Assembly (NCBI RefSeq): GCF_002967075.1
Contig: NZ_PUGE01000007.1
Coordinates: 92,696-156,695, forward strand
DNA: 64,000 nucleotides
Direction: 5' to 3'
Source of the DNA: Corynebacterium sp. J010B-136
GTDB taxonomy: Bacteria > Actinomycetota > Actinomycetes > Mycobacteriales > Mycobacteriaceae
Part shown: one piece after another, positions 49,838 to 58,716 of the stretch
Position numbering within the stretch: the first letter of the stretch is position 1
How the letters are laid out: each line of letters begins with the position of its first letter
The notes under the pieces: generated by a model
What the model was told of the DNA's origin: nothing
Databases searched by the model: none
Seen by the model: only the letters and a program-made list of their open reading frames with translations
Program-made: the position numbers and the translations under genes

Positions 49838-51025
49838 TTAGTACTCGTACTGATCTTGCTTACGGCGATTGCTCACCTTGCGGATGATGAAGCCAATGAT
49901 GATCAAGAGGATCACAATGCCCAGGCCAATGACTCCGTTGGCCAACAGGTTTGAGCCTTCATCATCGCTGGAAGTGCTCGTAGCTGACGCATTTTGAGCT
50001 TCCTCACCAGCGCGCTGGTAGTGCGGATCAGTCAGGCTGACAATGACTTCAATGCCAGTGCCATCGTTGCGCACTAGCTGCATGTGAAATGGATTATCCG
50101 GCGCCTGGCCCTCTGGGTAAGTCAAGGTCAAGGTGCGGCTGGCCGCATCAATATCGCGCTTGATGTCTTGGATAATGTTGCCGTCGGCGTCAACATAGCG
50201 CAGGGTGAACTGCTCTTGGTCCAAGTTGCCAAACTGATTGTAGAAATCCAACGCTTGGCGCAGCCCCAGCTGTGCCGTAATCGTGTTGCCTTCAATGGTG
50301 GACTCTAATTCAATGCGCTCAGCAGTAGATTCATCTAGCTGTTCTGCTGCCTGACGTTCCGGCTTTTCCCCCGGGACGGCTGGCAAGGATGCATTCTGGC
50401 TTCCGGAAACATCACCAGTGCCGGTGTTCTCATCGTCTGAAGCGCCGGTGCCATTGGTGCCCTCGCCACCGGCGCCATCAGAACCATCGGCGTTTCCGCC
50501 GCCATTAGAACCAGGTGTGCTGCCGTTACCGGCAGCACCTGAGTTAGTCGCGCCACCTCCGGTGCCGCCGCCACTGCCGTGGCTGCCAACCGGAGTATCG
50601 CCACCAGCAGTTCCGCCGCCGGAGGAGTTTCCGCCGCTTGCGCCGCCCTCTGCCACCAATGTGATGGTCGCGGACTGGCCTTGGGCGGTGACAGGAACAG
50701 AAATCTGTCCGCCCTCTGGTGGCGCGGTGATGGTCACGGTGCTGCCAGACGTGGACACTGACCAGCCATCTCCAGAGTAGGACGCGTTTGCAGCCACAGG
50801 CAGGCTGACCGTGGTGGTCTGACCCGCTGGTACCGAAATCGGGGCAGAGATTGCCGCGCGTGCGTCCTCTACTGACATGCCACCTGGCAGGGCGTGTGCC
50901 GCTGGTGCGGCCACAACAGCGCCGGTCGTAGCACCAAGTCCAAGAATGCACGCAGCAGCAATAGATGCGGCAAAGCGTCGGCTAGCAAGAGTGTGGCTCA
51001 GGGCATGATTGCGTGAAGAGTTCAC
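49838..51025 (-). CDS. secreted, membrane-anchored glycine/serine-rich protein of unknown function
   Basis: Not assigned to a family. A signal peptide (residues 1-45, basic start, hydrophobic AACILGLGATTGAVVAA, cleavage likely after AHA) is followed by a beta-rich region, then about 100 residues rich in Gly, Ser, Thr and Asn, then a globular segment, a transmembrane helix (NGVIGLGIVILLIIIGFII) and a short basic tail (RKVSNRRKQDQYEY). There is no LPxTG motif. Topology would be type I, outside to inside. The frame extends to 51064, but GTG 51025 with AAAGGA is preferred (395 aa). It is placed between xerD and the ParA gene. Confidence 0.8.
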   Translation of the reverse strand: MNSSRNHALSHTLASRRFAASIAAACILGLGATTGAVVAAPAAHALPGGMSVEDARAAISAPISVPAGQTTTVSLPVAANASYSGDGWSVSTSGSTVTITAPPEGGQISVPVTAQGQSATITLVAEGGASGGNSSGGGTAGGDTPVGSHGSGGGTGGGATNSGAAGNGSTPGSNGGGNADGSDGAGGEGTNGTGASDDENTGTGDVSGSQNASLPAVPGEKPERQAAEQLDESTAERIELESTIEGNTITAQLGLRQALDFYNQFGNLDQEQFTLRYVDADGNIIQDIKRDIDAASRTLTLTYPEGQAPDNPFHMQLVRNDGTGIEVIVSLTDPHYQRAGEEAQNASATSTSSDDEGSNLLANGVIGLGIVILLIIIGFIIRKVSNRRKQDQYEY

Positions 51026-51217
51026 GTAAACAGTCGTCCTTTCATAAGACGTACAACACGTCATTCAACCCATATTCGGTGCTGTACTCACGCGATTCAA
51101 GACAGTGAAACGCGTAAACTCAGCACACAAAGGATTGAAGAGAAATATTAGTGCACGCGGAATGCGCGCACAGGCACGAAAATCACGGTACTGGAACTGG
51201 CATGCAAATTTCCAGAT

Positions 51218-52162
51218 TTAAGCGCGAGGGTGAGCAACTCTCCAGACTTCTCGCAGGGAATCCGCAGTAACATGTGTATAGATCTGCGTGGTCGTTACTG
51301 AAGAGTGCCCCAATAACTCCTGCACAGTACGCACATCGGCCCCGCCTTGGAGCAAGTGCGTGGCAAAAGAATGCCGCAAGGTGTGCGGTGAGACTTTCTT
51401 GGTCAGGTTGGCACGCTGCACGGCCTGCTGGATGACAGCCCACGCGCTTTGCCGCGACAGCGGCTTGCCGAGGGTGTTCAGAAATAAAGCAGGCGTTTTT
51501 CCGCGGCTTAATTGTGGGCGCGCACGCACCAAATATTCTTCAATTGCCCCGCGCGCATGAGAACCCAGAGGCACCAGCCGTTGTTTAGAACCTTTACCGG
51601 TGACGGTTAAGATTTCTGGGCTATCGGCTACATCATCGACTGCTAAATCGAGCACTTCAGAAATGCGCGCTCCCGTGCCGTAGAGCATTTCCAGCAAAGC
51701 TTTGTCGCGGATATCCACGGCCGTTGCAACATCACCTGTGGGCACAGAGTCAATCAGCCGCGTGACTTCCTCAATGCTTAAGGAATCAGGTAAATGCTTA
51801 GCCGGTGTCGGTGGCGCGACTTCTGCAGCAACATCTACGTCGATGACGCCTTCAAAGAGGGCAAATTTATGCAGGCCTCGGGCAACGATTAACGCCCTGC
51901 TTGTCGATGCCTTCGATAACGCCTTTTGCCCTTCGAAACCGCGCCGCAAATCTGCCACATATGCCTCTAGGTGCTGGGCGTTGACCTCTTTCAAGGAGCT
52001 CACACCAGCAGCACTAAGCCACTTGATATAGCGCTGAAGGTCACGCCGGTAATTGCTCACGGTATTAGCCGAGGCACCTTTTTCTACCGCCAGGTGGTCG
52101 AGCCAGCCTTGTGCGATATCAACTAACTGCGGAGATACATTCTCCCCGTCAAAGCTGGCCAT
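51218..52162 (-). CDS. xerD: tyrosine recombinase XerD
   Basis: Site-specific recombinase that resolves chromosome dimers at dif. The catalytic residues are visible: Arg in [12 protein letters not shown], Lys in [12 protein letters not shown], the HxxR motif in [17 protein letters not shown], His in [13 protein letters not shown] with the nucleophilic Tyr in YTHV. The N-terminal SAM-like DNA-binding domain spans about residues 10-100. It is 314 aa. ATG 52162 directly abuts the nudix stop. A dif site was not identified in the window. Confidence 0.95.
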   Translation of the reverse strand: MASFDGENVSPQLVDIAQGWLDHLAVEKGASANTVSNYRRDLQRYIKWLSAAGVSSLKEVNAQHLEAYVADLRRGFEGQKALSKASTSRALIVARGLHKFALFEGVIDVDVAAEVAPPTPAKHLPDSLSIEEVTRLIDSVPTGDVATAVDIRDKALLEMLYGTGARISEVLDLAVDDVADSPEILTVTGKGSKQRLVPLGSHARGAIEEYLVRARPQLSRGKTPALFLNTLGKPLSRQSAWAVIQQAVQRANLTKKVSPHTLRHSFATHLLQGGADVRTVQELLGHSSVTTTQIYTHVTADSLREVWRVAHPRA

Positions 52163-52801
52163 CTAAATCTTCTTTAGGTCTGGACCACTGCGACGTGTTG
52201 CAATCGATGTCGGGCGCAAATCAAATGGTGCAGTTACGTCGCGGGCTTGTCCATTACCGTTTAGGACCTGCCAAGCCGCGAAGATTCCGGTCACAGCAAT
52301 CGAATTGTTAATCTCGCCGGCAAGGACCTTCGCGACTGCGTCATCGAGCTTTATCCAAGCAAAATCCATGTCGGCTTCTTCATCACCGAAGGCTTCTGGG
52401 CGTTCGACTTCAGTGAGCTCTTGGGCGAGGTAGACCCGCGCGGTTTCTTCGCAGAAGCCGGGTGAGGTGACGATATCGGCCAGCACTGACCACTGCGCGG
52501 CTTCCAAGCCGGCTTCTTCAACCAGCTCACGCTGTGCACCAGCCAGCTCTGACTCATCTTTTACGTCTAATAAACCTGCTGGAAGCTCCCACAAGCGGCG
52601 CTTGACCGCGTGCCGGTACTGATGGACCATCGCAATTTCGCCGGCATTATTGACTGCAGCCACGGCGACTGCACCCATGTGTTCCACGACTTCGCGGTAC
52701 GCTACCTGCTCATTGGGCATCGCGAGTTCGTCTTTGCGAACGGCGATAATCGGAGCATCGAAAAGCAACTGCGAAGACAGGACCTTAAAATCGTGCGCCA
52801 T
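52163..52801 (-). CDS. Nudix hydrolase, ADP-ribose pyrophosphatase type
   Basis: The Nudix box begins near residue 77 (ELPAGLLDVKD) and continues with ESELAGAQRELVEEAGL. The gap between the Gly and the first Glu is one residue longer than the classic GX5E spacing. My recollection is that the M. tuberculosis Rv1700 ADP-ribose pyrophosphatase has the same longer spacing. It hydrolyses nucleoside diphosphate derivatives. The 212-aa length fits. It lies 3 nt after steB and abuts xerD. Confidence 0.92.
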   Translation of the reverse strand: MAHDFKVLSSQLLFDAPIIAVRKDELAMPNEQVAYREVVEHMGAVAVAAVNNAGEIAMVHQYRHAVKRRLWELPAGLLDVKDESELAGAQRELVEEAGLEAAQWSVLADIVTSPGFCEETARVYLAQELTEVERPEAFGDEEADMDFAWIKLDDAVAKVLAGEINNSIAVTGIFAAWQVLNGNGQARDVTAPFDLRPTSIATRRSGPDLKKI

Positions 52802-52804
52802 GCT

Positions 52805-53746
52805 CTACTCCCCTTGCGGCAGCGGCGGTGCTGCAGCTTCGGCGCCAGCGCCTGAGCCATAGGCACCGGACTGTCCTGCAAGCTGCTCTACAACGGCCAA
52901 AGTCGTGGCCAATTGGGCGAATTTGCGGTTGATGGAATCGACGGTGGAAATCTCTGATTCTTTACGCAGCGTATCGATGACTCCGCCTTCACCCGCCGCT
53001 CGCAAACGCCCCGCGACAACGGTGTAGCTGCCAGCCTCATCTAAGGAATTAGCAAAGGACACGAGGTTGTCATGGTAGTACTGTCCGCCGCCGCGGCCCA
53101 TGACTACAACTACTGCTTGAGCGGGCAAGATAGTGCCGTCTTCGTAGTTGATAAGGCCTGCTTCGCGCAATGACTGCAATAATGCGCCGCGGTCTTCGGA
53201 AGTGGCCAAAGGCTCTGTGGTCTCGGGATTGCGCAACAGTGCCGCAGCAAGCGCCTGGCCTGTGTGACGGCCGGCGGAGAGATCGTCTTCATCTAATTCT
53301 GCGCCCGCGGGCAAGACATTAGCGACGATGGACTTTAACTTATCGGCGCTATCTGGGTGCAAGAATTCATTGGCCAAGGAAATAGTGCCAGAATCTGCGG
53401 CGCCGGCAGTGTTGAGCATCTCGCGCACCCCAGCGATATCGCGCTCGGTGGCATCGCCGGTAGCGATAATTGCGACGTCGCGACCATCGAGTGACCCTGA
53501 GATAGCGTCAGCAGAAAGTCCCGCGACTAAAGAATCGGCCGAATCAGATTGCGCGGTGAGATCCTTATTCTTCTGCAGCAGCTCGCGGTGTTCTTCGCGC
53601 AGGGCGTCATCGCCAGACACAGCAGCTGAAGGCGCGCCGTCGAGGTTAGGCGCGATGACTAAAGTACCTGCCGCCACGCCCAGAGCCATGCCAAAACCGA
53701 GGCCCGTAATAACCAGCGCGCTTTTCGAAGTCTTGGAAAATGCCAT
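52805..53746 (-). CDS. steB: SteB / MctB-like envelope protein
   Basis: A 313-aa protein with one N-terminal transmembrane segment (LVITGLGFGMALGVAAGTLV), a coiled-coil-like stretch (REEHRELLQKNKDL, about 50-65) and an extracellular region. It is the homolog of Rv1698, described as MctB/copper transport in mycobacteria, and of corynebacterial SteB, a partner of SteA in activating cell-separation hydrolases. It directly follows steA with a 3-nt gap. Whether it acts in copper handling here is not shown. Confidence 0.88.
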   Translation of the reverse strand: MAFSKTSKSALVITGLGFGMALGVAAGTLVIAPNLDGAPSAAVSGDDALREEHRELLQKNKDLTAQSDSADSLVAGLSADAISGSLDGRDVAIIATGDATERDIAGVREMLNTAGAADSGTISLANEFLHPDSADKLKSIVANVLPAGAELDEDDLSAGRHTGQALAAALLRNPETTEPLATSEDRGALLQSLREAGLINYEDGTILPAQAVVVVMGRGGGQYYHDNLVSFANSLDEAGSYTVVAGRLRAAGEGGVIDTLRKESEISTVDSINRKFAQLATTLAVVEQLAGQSGAYGSGAGAEAAAPPLPQGE

Positions 53747-53749
53747 GTC

Positions 53750-54931
53750 CTACAGCCACCCTTGGACCGTAAGCGCGATGTTATTCCAGGTATCGATGAG
53801 ATTATCGGTAAACGTGCCCTCACCGCCTAGGCCGACAATGAGCACTACGGCCGCAAGCGCTACCAAAATCCCCAAGACAGCCCACAGCCAGGTCAAAGAA
53901 CTGCCGGACTTTACCGTGTACAAGTTGATGATTGCCGAAGAGTCAACCAAACGGCTGCCAGCTTTGAGACGGGTCAGCATCGCAGCCGGAGTTGCATTGG
54001 CTTCAGCGGCGAAAATATCATCGAGGTCCAAAGAGTCACCGACCTGCACGATCATCTCTGCCTCATGATAATCAGCCAGCAGCAGCGCCAAATCCGTAGC
54101 GCTATCAGTTGCAGCCGGGAAAGTCATCGCACCGATGCCAAGATCCTGGATGCGCTCGAGTCCTTCTGCCGTCCCATCCGGATCCGCAGGCAAGATTACA
54201 CGCGCGCCGCCGCGCAAGGTCTCTGTCGCGATGTCTTGCGGATTACCGACGATCAGATCCGGGGTATAGCCCAACTCCACCAAAGAATCCGCAGCGGAAT
54301 CCACGCCAACCAACACTGGGTGGTATTCCCGAATGAAGTTTCTCAAACCCTTAATCTTGCCACGATGATCCCCGCTCGGAGAGACTACAAGCACCTTGCG
54401 CTCACGCATCTCGGCGCCGGCTTCGGGAATGCCTAGGCCATCGATAAGCAAAGGCCCCTCAGAGTGAATGAACTCAATGGAGTTGCCGAAATACGCCTCC
54501 ATGTGATCGACTAAGTTGCGGCGCGCTTCAGCGAAATCCTTTTCTGCTTTGGCACGCTCAACTTTGTTGCCCTGGCCTAATAAGGTGTCACCAACAAAAA
54601 TCTCACCGTCTGTGGTTATCCGCGCCTTCTTGCCATCACGGAATCCAGCGACGAATTCATCACCGACGTTTTCTAAAAGCTCAACCTGCGCGTCCAACAA
54701 CATGTGTGGGCCGTAATTAGGGATCGTGCCGGTGGAAAATTCGGCGACGTTGACGACGGCGGCAGGTTGGACATCGATAAGCGCCTGTGCTTCTTGGCGG
54801 GAAATATTCGCAGCATTAATCACGGCGATGTCGCCGGCGCGGAATTTCTTCATGCCATTGCCCCCAGGCGTGCAATCGCGCAAGGCACCATGCAAACCAG
54901 GCAATTCTTGGGTTCGAGAAAACAGGCTCAT
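53750..54931 (-). CDS. steA: cytokinetic ring protein SteA
   Basis: 393 aa, with a thiamin-pyrophosphokinase-like cytoplasmic part (VVSPSGDHRGKIKGLRNFI, VGVDSAADSLVELGYTPDLI) and a C-terminal transmembrane helix (LTWLWAVLGILVALAAVVLI, about 344-366). In C. glutamicum SteA and SteB form a complex that promotes septal peptidoglycan cleavage with RipC and FtsEX. It follows recN by 50 nt, and an AGGGAA lies upstream of ATG 54931. Confidence 0.9.
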   Translation of the reverse strand: MSLFSRTQELPGLHGALRDCTPGGNGMKKFRAGDIAVINAANISRQEAQALIDVQPAAVVNVAEFSTGTIPNYGPHMLLDAQVELLENVGDEFVAGFRDGKKARITTDGEIFVGDTLLGQGNKVERAKAEKDFAEARRNLVDHMEAYFGNSIEFIHSEGPLLIDGLGIPEAGAEMRERKVLVVSPSGDHRGKIKGLRNFIREYHPVLVGVDSAADSLVELGYTPDLIVGNPQDIATETLRGGARVILPADPDGTAEGLERIQDLGIGAMTFPAATDSATDLALLLADYHEAEMIVQVGDSLDLDDIFAAEANATPAAMLTRLKAGSRLVDSSAIINLYTVKSGSSLTWLWAVLGILVALAAVVLIVGLGGEGTFTDNLIDTWNNIALTVQGWL

Positions 54932-54981
54932 GCCGGATATTGTTCCCTGTGCCAGCTAAAAAGTGTGGAAGGCGCGCGGAA

Positions 54982-56700
54982 TTACGCCCTGAAACCTTCA
55001 ACTTCTTCTTGAGCCTTGGACAGAAGCTCGCTCGCGTGCGCACGGCCTGTCGCCGTGTCATCCAAACCTGCCAGCATGCGCGCTAATTCCTCGACGCGTT
55101 CTTCCTTGCTCAATGTGACAACCCCTGAAGTCACAGAGGTGTCAGAGACATCTTTGGCGACATGCAAGTGGGTATCGGCGTATGCGGCCACTTGCGGTAA
55201 GTGGGTGACGACGATGACCTGGTTGGCCTGCGCCAAACGCGCCAACCTGCGGCCAATCTCCACGGCCGCACGCCCGCCCACGCCGGCATCGACTTCATCG
55301 AATACCAACGTGGTTCCAGCAGTCCCAGCAGAGAGAATGACTTCCAATGCCAGCATCACGCGCGAGAGCTCACCACCGGAGGCCGCAACTGATAATGGCT
55401 TGGGCGTCGCTGCGTCGTTAGCTGCGAGCAGCAGTTCTACTTCATCGGCACCCGTGCGCGAATATTTAGCTTGGCGCACCGCTACTTCCAACCGCGCCTT
55501 AGGCATGGCCAAACCGTGAATTTCCTCCGTGACGGCTTTGGCCAGCTGCTTGGCTGCCTTGGCACGTGCGGCGGTGAGCTTTTCTGCTTTCGCCACCATG
55601 TCGGTCTGTGCTTCTGCCACCTGCGCTTGTAGCTTTTCGATCGCCTCTGTGGACGTATCCATCGACTGCAACCGGGCTTCGGCATCTGCTTTCCACGACA
55701 GCACCCCGTCGATATCACCGGCGTATTTACGCGTGAGCCCACGCAATTCTTGCTGGCGCTGCAAACTCTTTTCCAACAGCGCCGGGTCAGCTGGCAGCTC
55801 TGATAGGAACTGACCAAGCTCGCCAGCAATGCCAGCTAGCTGTGAGGTCATCTCCCCTAACTGCGTGCTCAATTCTCCAAGCTGGCTGTCATCGATGCTG
55901 TGCAAGGCTGCATGAGCTTCGCCCAACAGCGTGGAGGCGGGTTTAGATTCTTCAAAATCCCCTTCGACGCCGTCGATAGCTACCAGCGCACTTTGGGCAG
56001 CTTCCCGCAAGCCATCAACATCTTGCAGGCGCTTGATCAAGGAGATCAGCTCTTCGTCTTCACCTGGTTGTGGATCCAACTGGGAGATCTCATTGACCGC
56101 GAACTGTAAACGGTCAACTTCTTGGGCGAGTTCACGACGCGATTCTGTACGCCGCTTTAAATCTTTCGCCAGGCTCCGCCAGTGCACAAAGCTTGAGCGG
56201 TACTTTTCCACCAGCGGCGCAATAGTACTCGAGGATCGGTCAAGGGCAGCCAATTGTTGGTCTGGCGCTAGGAGTCGCAGCTGATCGTTTTGCCCGTGCA
56301 CAGTTAACAACGAGCGCGAAAATTCATTCAACGTTGCGGCCGGGACGGTGCGCCCACCCAGATGAGCTTTGGAGCGACCAGTCGACATGACCGTGCGCGC
56401 AGCTACATACTCACCATTTTCATCAGCGACACCACCAGCGGTATCTACGATCTCCGCGATACCCTGCGCATCCTCGGCACTGAGCTCATCGGTGATGAAA
56501 GTTCCTTCCACGACCGCGCGCTTGGCCCCCGCACGTACACGGGAGGCATCTGCGCGACCGCCGCCGAGAAGACGCAGCCCAGTTACGACCATCGTCTTAC
56601 CTGCGCCGGTTTCGCCCGTAAGGACGGTGAGACCGGATGAAAGCTCAGCAGAAGCTGAGGAGATCACGCCAAGATCAGAAATGGTGATATCTGCTAACAC
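54982..56700 (-). CDS. recN: DNA repair protein RecN
   Basis: SMC-like ATPase of double-strand-break repair. The P-loop (LTGETGAGKTMVVTGLRLLG) is at the N-terminus, the middle is coiled-coil, and the C-terminus has the ABC signature ASGGELSRVMLALE followed by TLVFDEVDAGVGG (Walker B). The frame is open to ATG 56709, but GTG 56700 gives a family-like start MLADITISDLGVI and better spacing from AGGAGG, for 572 aa. A partial LexA-like sequence is present upstream at 56725-56740. Confidence 0.95.
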   Translation of the reverse strand: MLADITISDLGVISSASAELSSGLTVLTGETGAGKTMVVTGLRLLGGGRADASRVRAGAKRAVVEGTFITDELSAEDAQGIAEIVDTAGGVADENGEYVAARTVMSTGRSKAHLGGRTVPAATLNEFSRSLLTVHGQNDQLRLLAPDQQLAALDRSSSTIAPLVEKYRSSFVHWRSLAKDLKRRTESRRELAQEVDRLQFAVNEISQLDPQPGEDEELISLIKRLQDVDGLREAAQSALVAIDGVEGDFEESKPASTLLGEAHAALHSIDDSQLGELSTQLGEMTSQLAGIAGELGQFLSELPADPALLEKSLQRQQELRGLTRKYAGDIDGVLSWKADAEARLQSMDTSTEAIEKLQAQVAEAQTDMVAKAEKLTAARAKAAKQLAKAVTEEIHGLAMPKARLEVAVRQAKYSRTGADEVELLLAANDAATPKPLSVAASGGELSRVMLALEVILSAGTAGTTLVFDEVDAGVGGRAAVEIGRRLARLAQANQVIVVTHLPQVAAYADTHLHVAKDVSDTSVTSGVVTLSKEERVEELARMLAGLDDTATGRAHASELLSKAQEEVEGFRA

Positions 56701-56816
56701 AGCGCGCATCTCCTCCTAGATTTTTAGAACACACTAACGAAAATTTACCACACTTTGATGGAAAATCACGGCCAATGTGGCAAATAATTCTGGTCGCAGC
56801 AATTTAACCTGTACCT

Positions 56817-57737
56817 TTAGCGGTGCGGGCCGCGCCACCCTTGAATCGGTAGATGCAGCTTGGTGACCAAGCGGTCCGTGAAAGGCTCATCGTCTAGGCG
56901 CACCCAGCGCACAGGCCGTGAGCCGCGGGTTACTTCAATACGGGAACCCGGAGGCATGCTGATCTCACGGAAGCCATCCAAAATAACGACGGCAGGAGAA
57001 GTCAACGACGCAGATTCCACCGCAACTGAGGAATCGGGTGACACTACCAAAGGTTTGGTAAACAGCGCATGCGCGTTATTGGGCACCACCAAGATGGCAT
57101 CAAGTTCTGGCCACAGCACAGGCCCGCCCGCGGAGAACGCATACGCAGTTGAGCCAGTAGGAGTAGAGACCAAGACGCCGTCGCAACCAAAAGCCATCAC
57201 CGGGCGTTGGTCGACTTCCAGAATCGCGTCGAGAACACCCGAGCGATCTAAGTTTTCAATACTGGCCTCATTCAACGCCCAGTCTTCACCGATGACTTCG
57301 CCGTGCTCATCGATAACGGTGCAGTCAATGGTCATCCGGTCTTCGACGCGGTAGCTCTTATCGATGACCCTCTGGATAGAGTTTTCCAGCGAAGAACGCT
57401 CGCCTTCTGCAAGAAAGCCCACGTGACCAAGATTGATGCCCAGCACAGGAGCCCCCACTTTGCGTGCCAGGTCTGCTGCGCGCAAGAAGGTGCCGTCGCC
57501 GCCTAGTACTAAGACTAATTCGCAGCCTTCTGCTGCTTTGAAGTCATGCGACATATAAGGAAATGTCGACAAGATAGATGGAGCCTCAATGGGCTCGCGC
57601 GCGACTACGCGCAGCTCAATGCCTGCAGCGACAAGAAGTTCTGCTGCACGTTCAGCGTCGCGAATATTGCTAGCGCGGCCAGTATGGGGAACGAGAAGAA
57701 TTCTGCGGGGAGAAGCACTCTGTGCTGATTCACTCAC
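56817..57737 (-). CDS. nadK: NAD kinase
   Basis: Phosphorylates NAD to NADP. The diagnostic GGDGTFLRAADLARKVGAP and GINLGHVGFLAE are present; the NE-rich region ALNEASIENLDRSG is also typical. It is 306 aa. Its GTG overlaps the tlyA stop in a GTGA junction, so it is translationally coupled. Confidence 0.96.
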   Translation of the reverse strand: MSESAQSASPRRILLVPHTGRASNIRDAERAAELLVAAGIELRVVAREPIEAPSILSTFPYMSHDFKAAEGCELVLVLGGDGTFLRAADLARKVGAPVLGINLGHVGFLAEGERSSLENSIQRVIDKSYRVEDRMTIDCTVIDEHGEVIGEDWALNEASIENLDRSGVLDAILEVDQRPVMAFGCDGVLVSTPTGSTAYAFSAGGPVLWPELDAILVVPNNAHALFTKPLVVSPDSSVAVESASLTSPAVVILDGFREISMPPGSRIEVTRGSRPVRWVRLDDEPFTDRLVTKLHLPIQGWRGPHR

Positions 57738-58549
57738 TGAGGACCATCCTTTATTGCAGTTTCAATCATTGATAAAAGCTCTTCTTCCGAAGGATGCGTG
57801 GCACCGCCGTCATTGACAAGCTTTAGGAAATATTCTACGTTGCCGCTCGGCCCTGGCAGTGGTGAGGCAACTACTCCGTGGCAGCTGAGTCCCAGAGTTT
57901 TCGCGAATGCTGCAACCTCCAGGGTTACTTCCGCGCGCAGTTCTGGGGAGCGCACCACTCCAGAAGCACCGACGCGGTCTTTGCCCACTTCGAACTGCGG
58001 CTTGACCATCGGCAGCATGACAGCACCAGGAGCCATTACCTGTGCCATTGCTGGCAGGGTCAACTTCAAGGAGATGAAGGACAAATCCCCCACCATGACA
58101 TCGCATGGGCCTTCGGTGTCGTCCAGCGTCAAGTAACGAATATTGGTTCTGTCACGAACTTTTACCCGGTCATCATTTTGCAAGCGCCACAAAAGCTGCC
58201 CGTATCCGACATCGACGGCATAGACTTCCGCAGCACCCCCGCGCAGGCAGACATCAGTAAAGCCGCCTGTCGATGCCCCAGCATCTAACACCTTCTTGCC
58301 CTTAAGCTCTACGTCAAAGGCTTTCAGCGCTCCAAGGAGTTTATGCGCCCCGCGGGATGCCCAATTAGCATCATCGCCGCCTTCGATTCGAATTGATACT
58401 TCTGGTTCTACTACAGAGGCTGGCTTAGATGCTTTAAAGCCACCAACGAAGACGCGGCCATCTTTGATGAGCTCAACGGCATGTTCTCGCGAGCGCGCGA
58501 TTTTACGGCGAACGAGTTCTGCATCAAGTCGTCGGCGTTGAGGTGGCAT
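57734..58549 (-). CDS. tlyA: 16S/23S rRNA 2'-O-methyltransferase TlyA
   Basis: Methylates ribose on C1409 of 16S and C1920 of 23S rRNA (M. tuberculosis numbering is similar); its loss gives capreomycin resistance there. N-terminal S4 domain (RLDAELVRRKIARSREHA), then an FtsJ-like SAM site KVLDAGASTGGFTDVCL. It is 271 aa. Its ATG shares a base with the stop of the upstream small gene (TAATG), with AGGAG inside that gene. Confidence 0.95.
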   Translation of the reverse strand: MPPQRRRLDAELVRRKIARSREHAVELIKDGRVFVGGFKASKPASVVEPEVSIRIEGGDDANWASRGAHKLLGALKAFDVELKGKKVLDAGASTGGFTDVCLRGGAAEVYAVDVGYGQLLWRLQNDDRVKVRDRTNIRYLTLDDTEGPCDVMVGDLSFISLKLTLPAMAQVMAPGAVMLPMVKPQFEVGKDRVGASGVVRSPELRAEVTLEVAAFAKTLGLSCHGVVASPLPGPSGNVEYFLKLVNDGGATHPSEEELLSMIETAIKDGPQ

Positions 58550-58716
58550 TAATTCTCCTGTAGTGCTGCGCGCAGCAGCTCATGAGCTTGATTAAGCTGC
58601 TCTGCTTCTGCAGCAAGATCAGCTACGGGTTGCGATAAGACTTCTTCAATGGACTGATTTAGCTCTTCGGGCGTTATTGGTAACGCCCGCGGGTCATGAG
58701 GAATTGGACCAGTCAT
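58549..58716 (-). CDS. small conserved-position protein of 55 aa between HAD phosphatase and tlyA
   Basis: Read directly from the minus strand: ATG 58716 to TAA 58549, 55 residues, beginning MTGPIPHDPRALPI and ending HELLRAALQEN. It is acidic, probably a single amphipathic helix pair with Leu/Ala heptads. Its ATG shares the A of the HAD gene's TAA (TAATG), and its own TAA shares a base with the tlyA ATG (TAATG). M. tuberculosis has a 58-aa protein, Rv1693, in exactly this place. Function unknown; too short for typical ORF cut-offs. Confidence 0.85.
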   Translation of the reverse strand: MTGPIPHDPRALPITPEELNQSIEEVLSQPVADLAAEAEQLNQAHELLRAALQEN

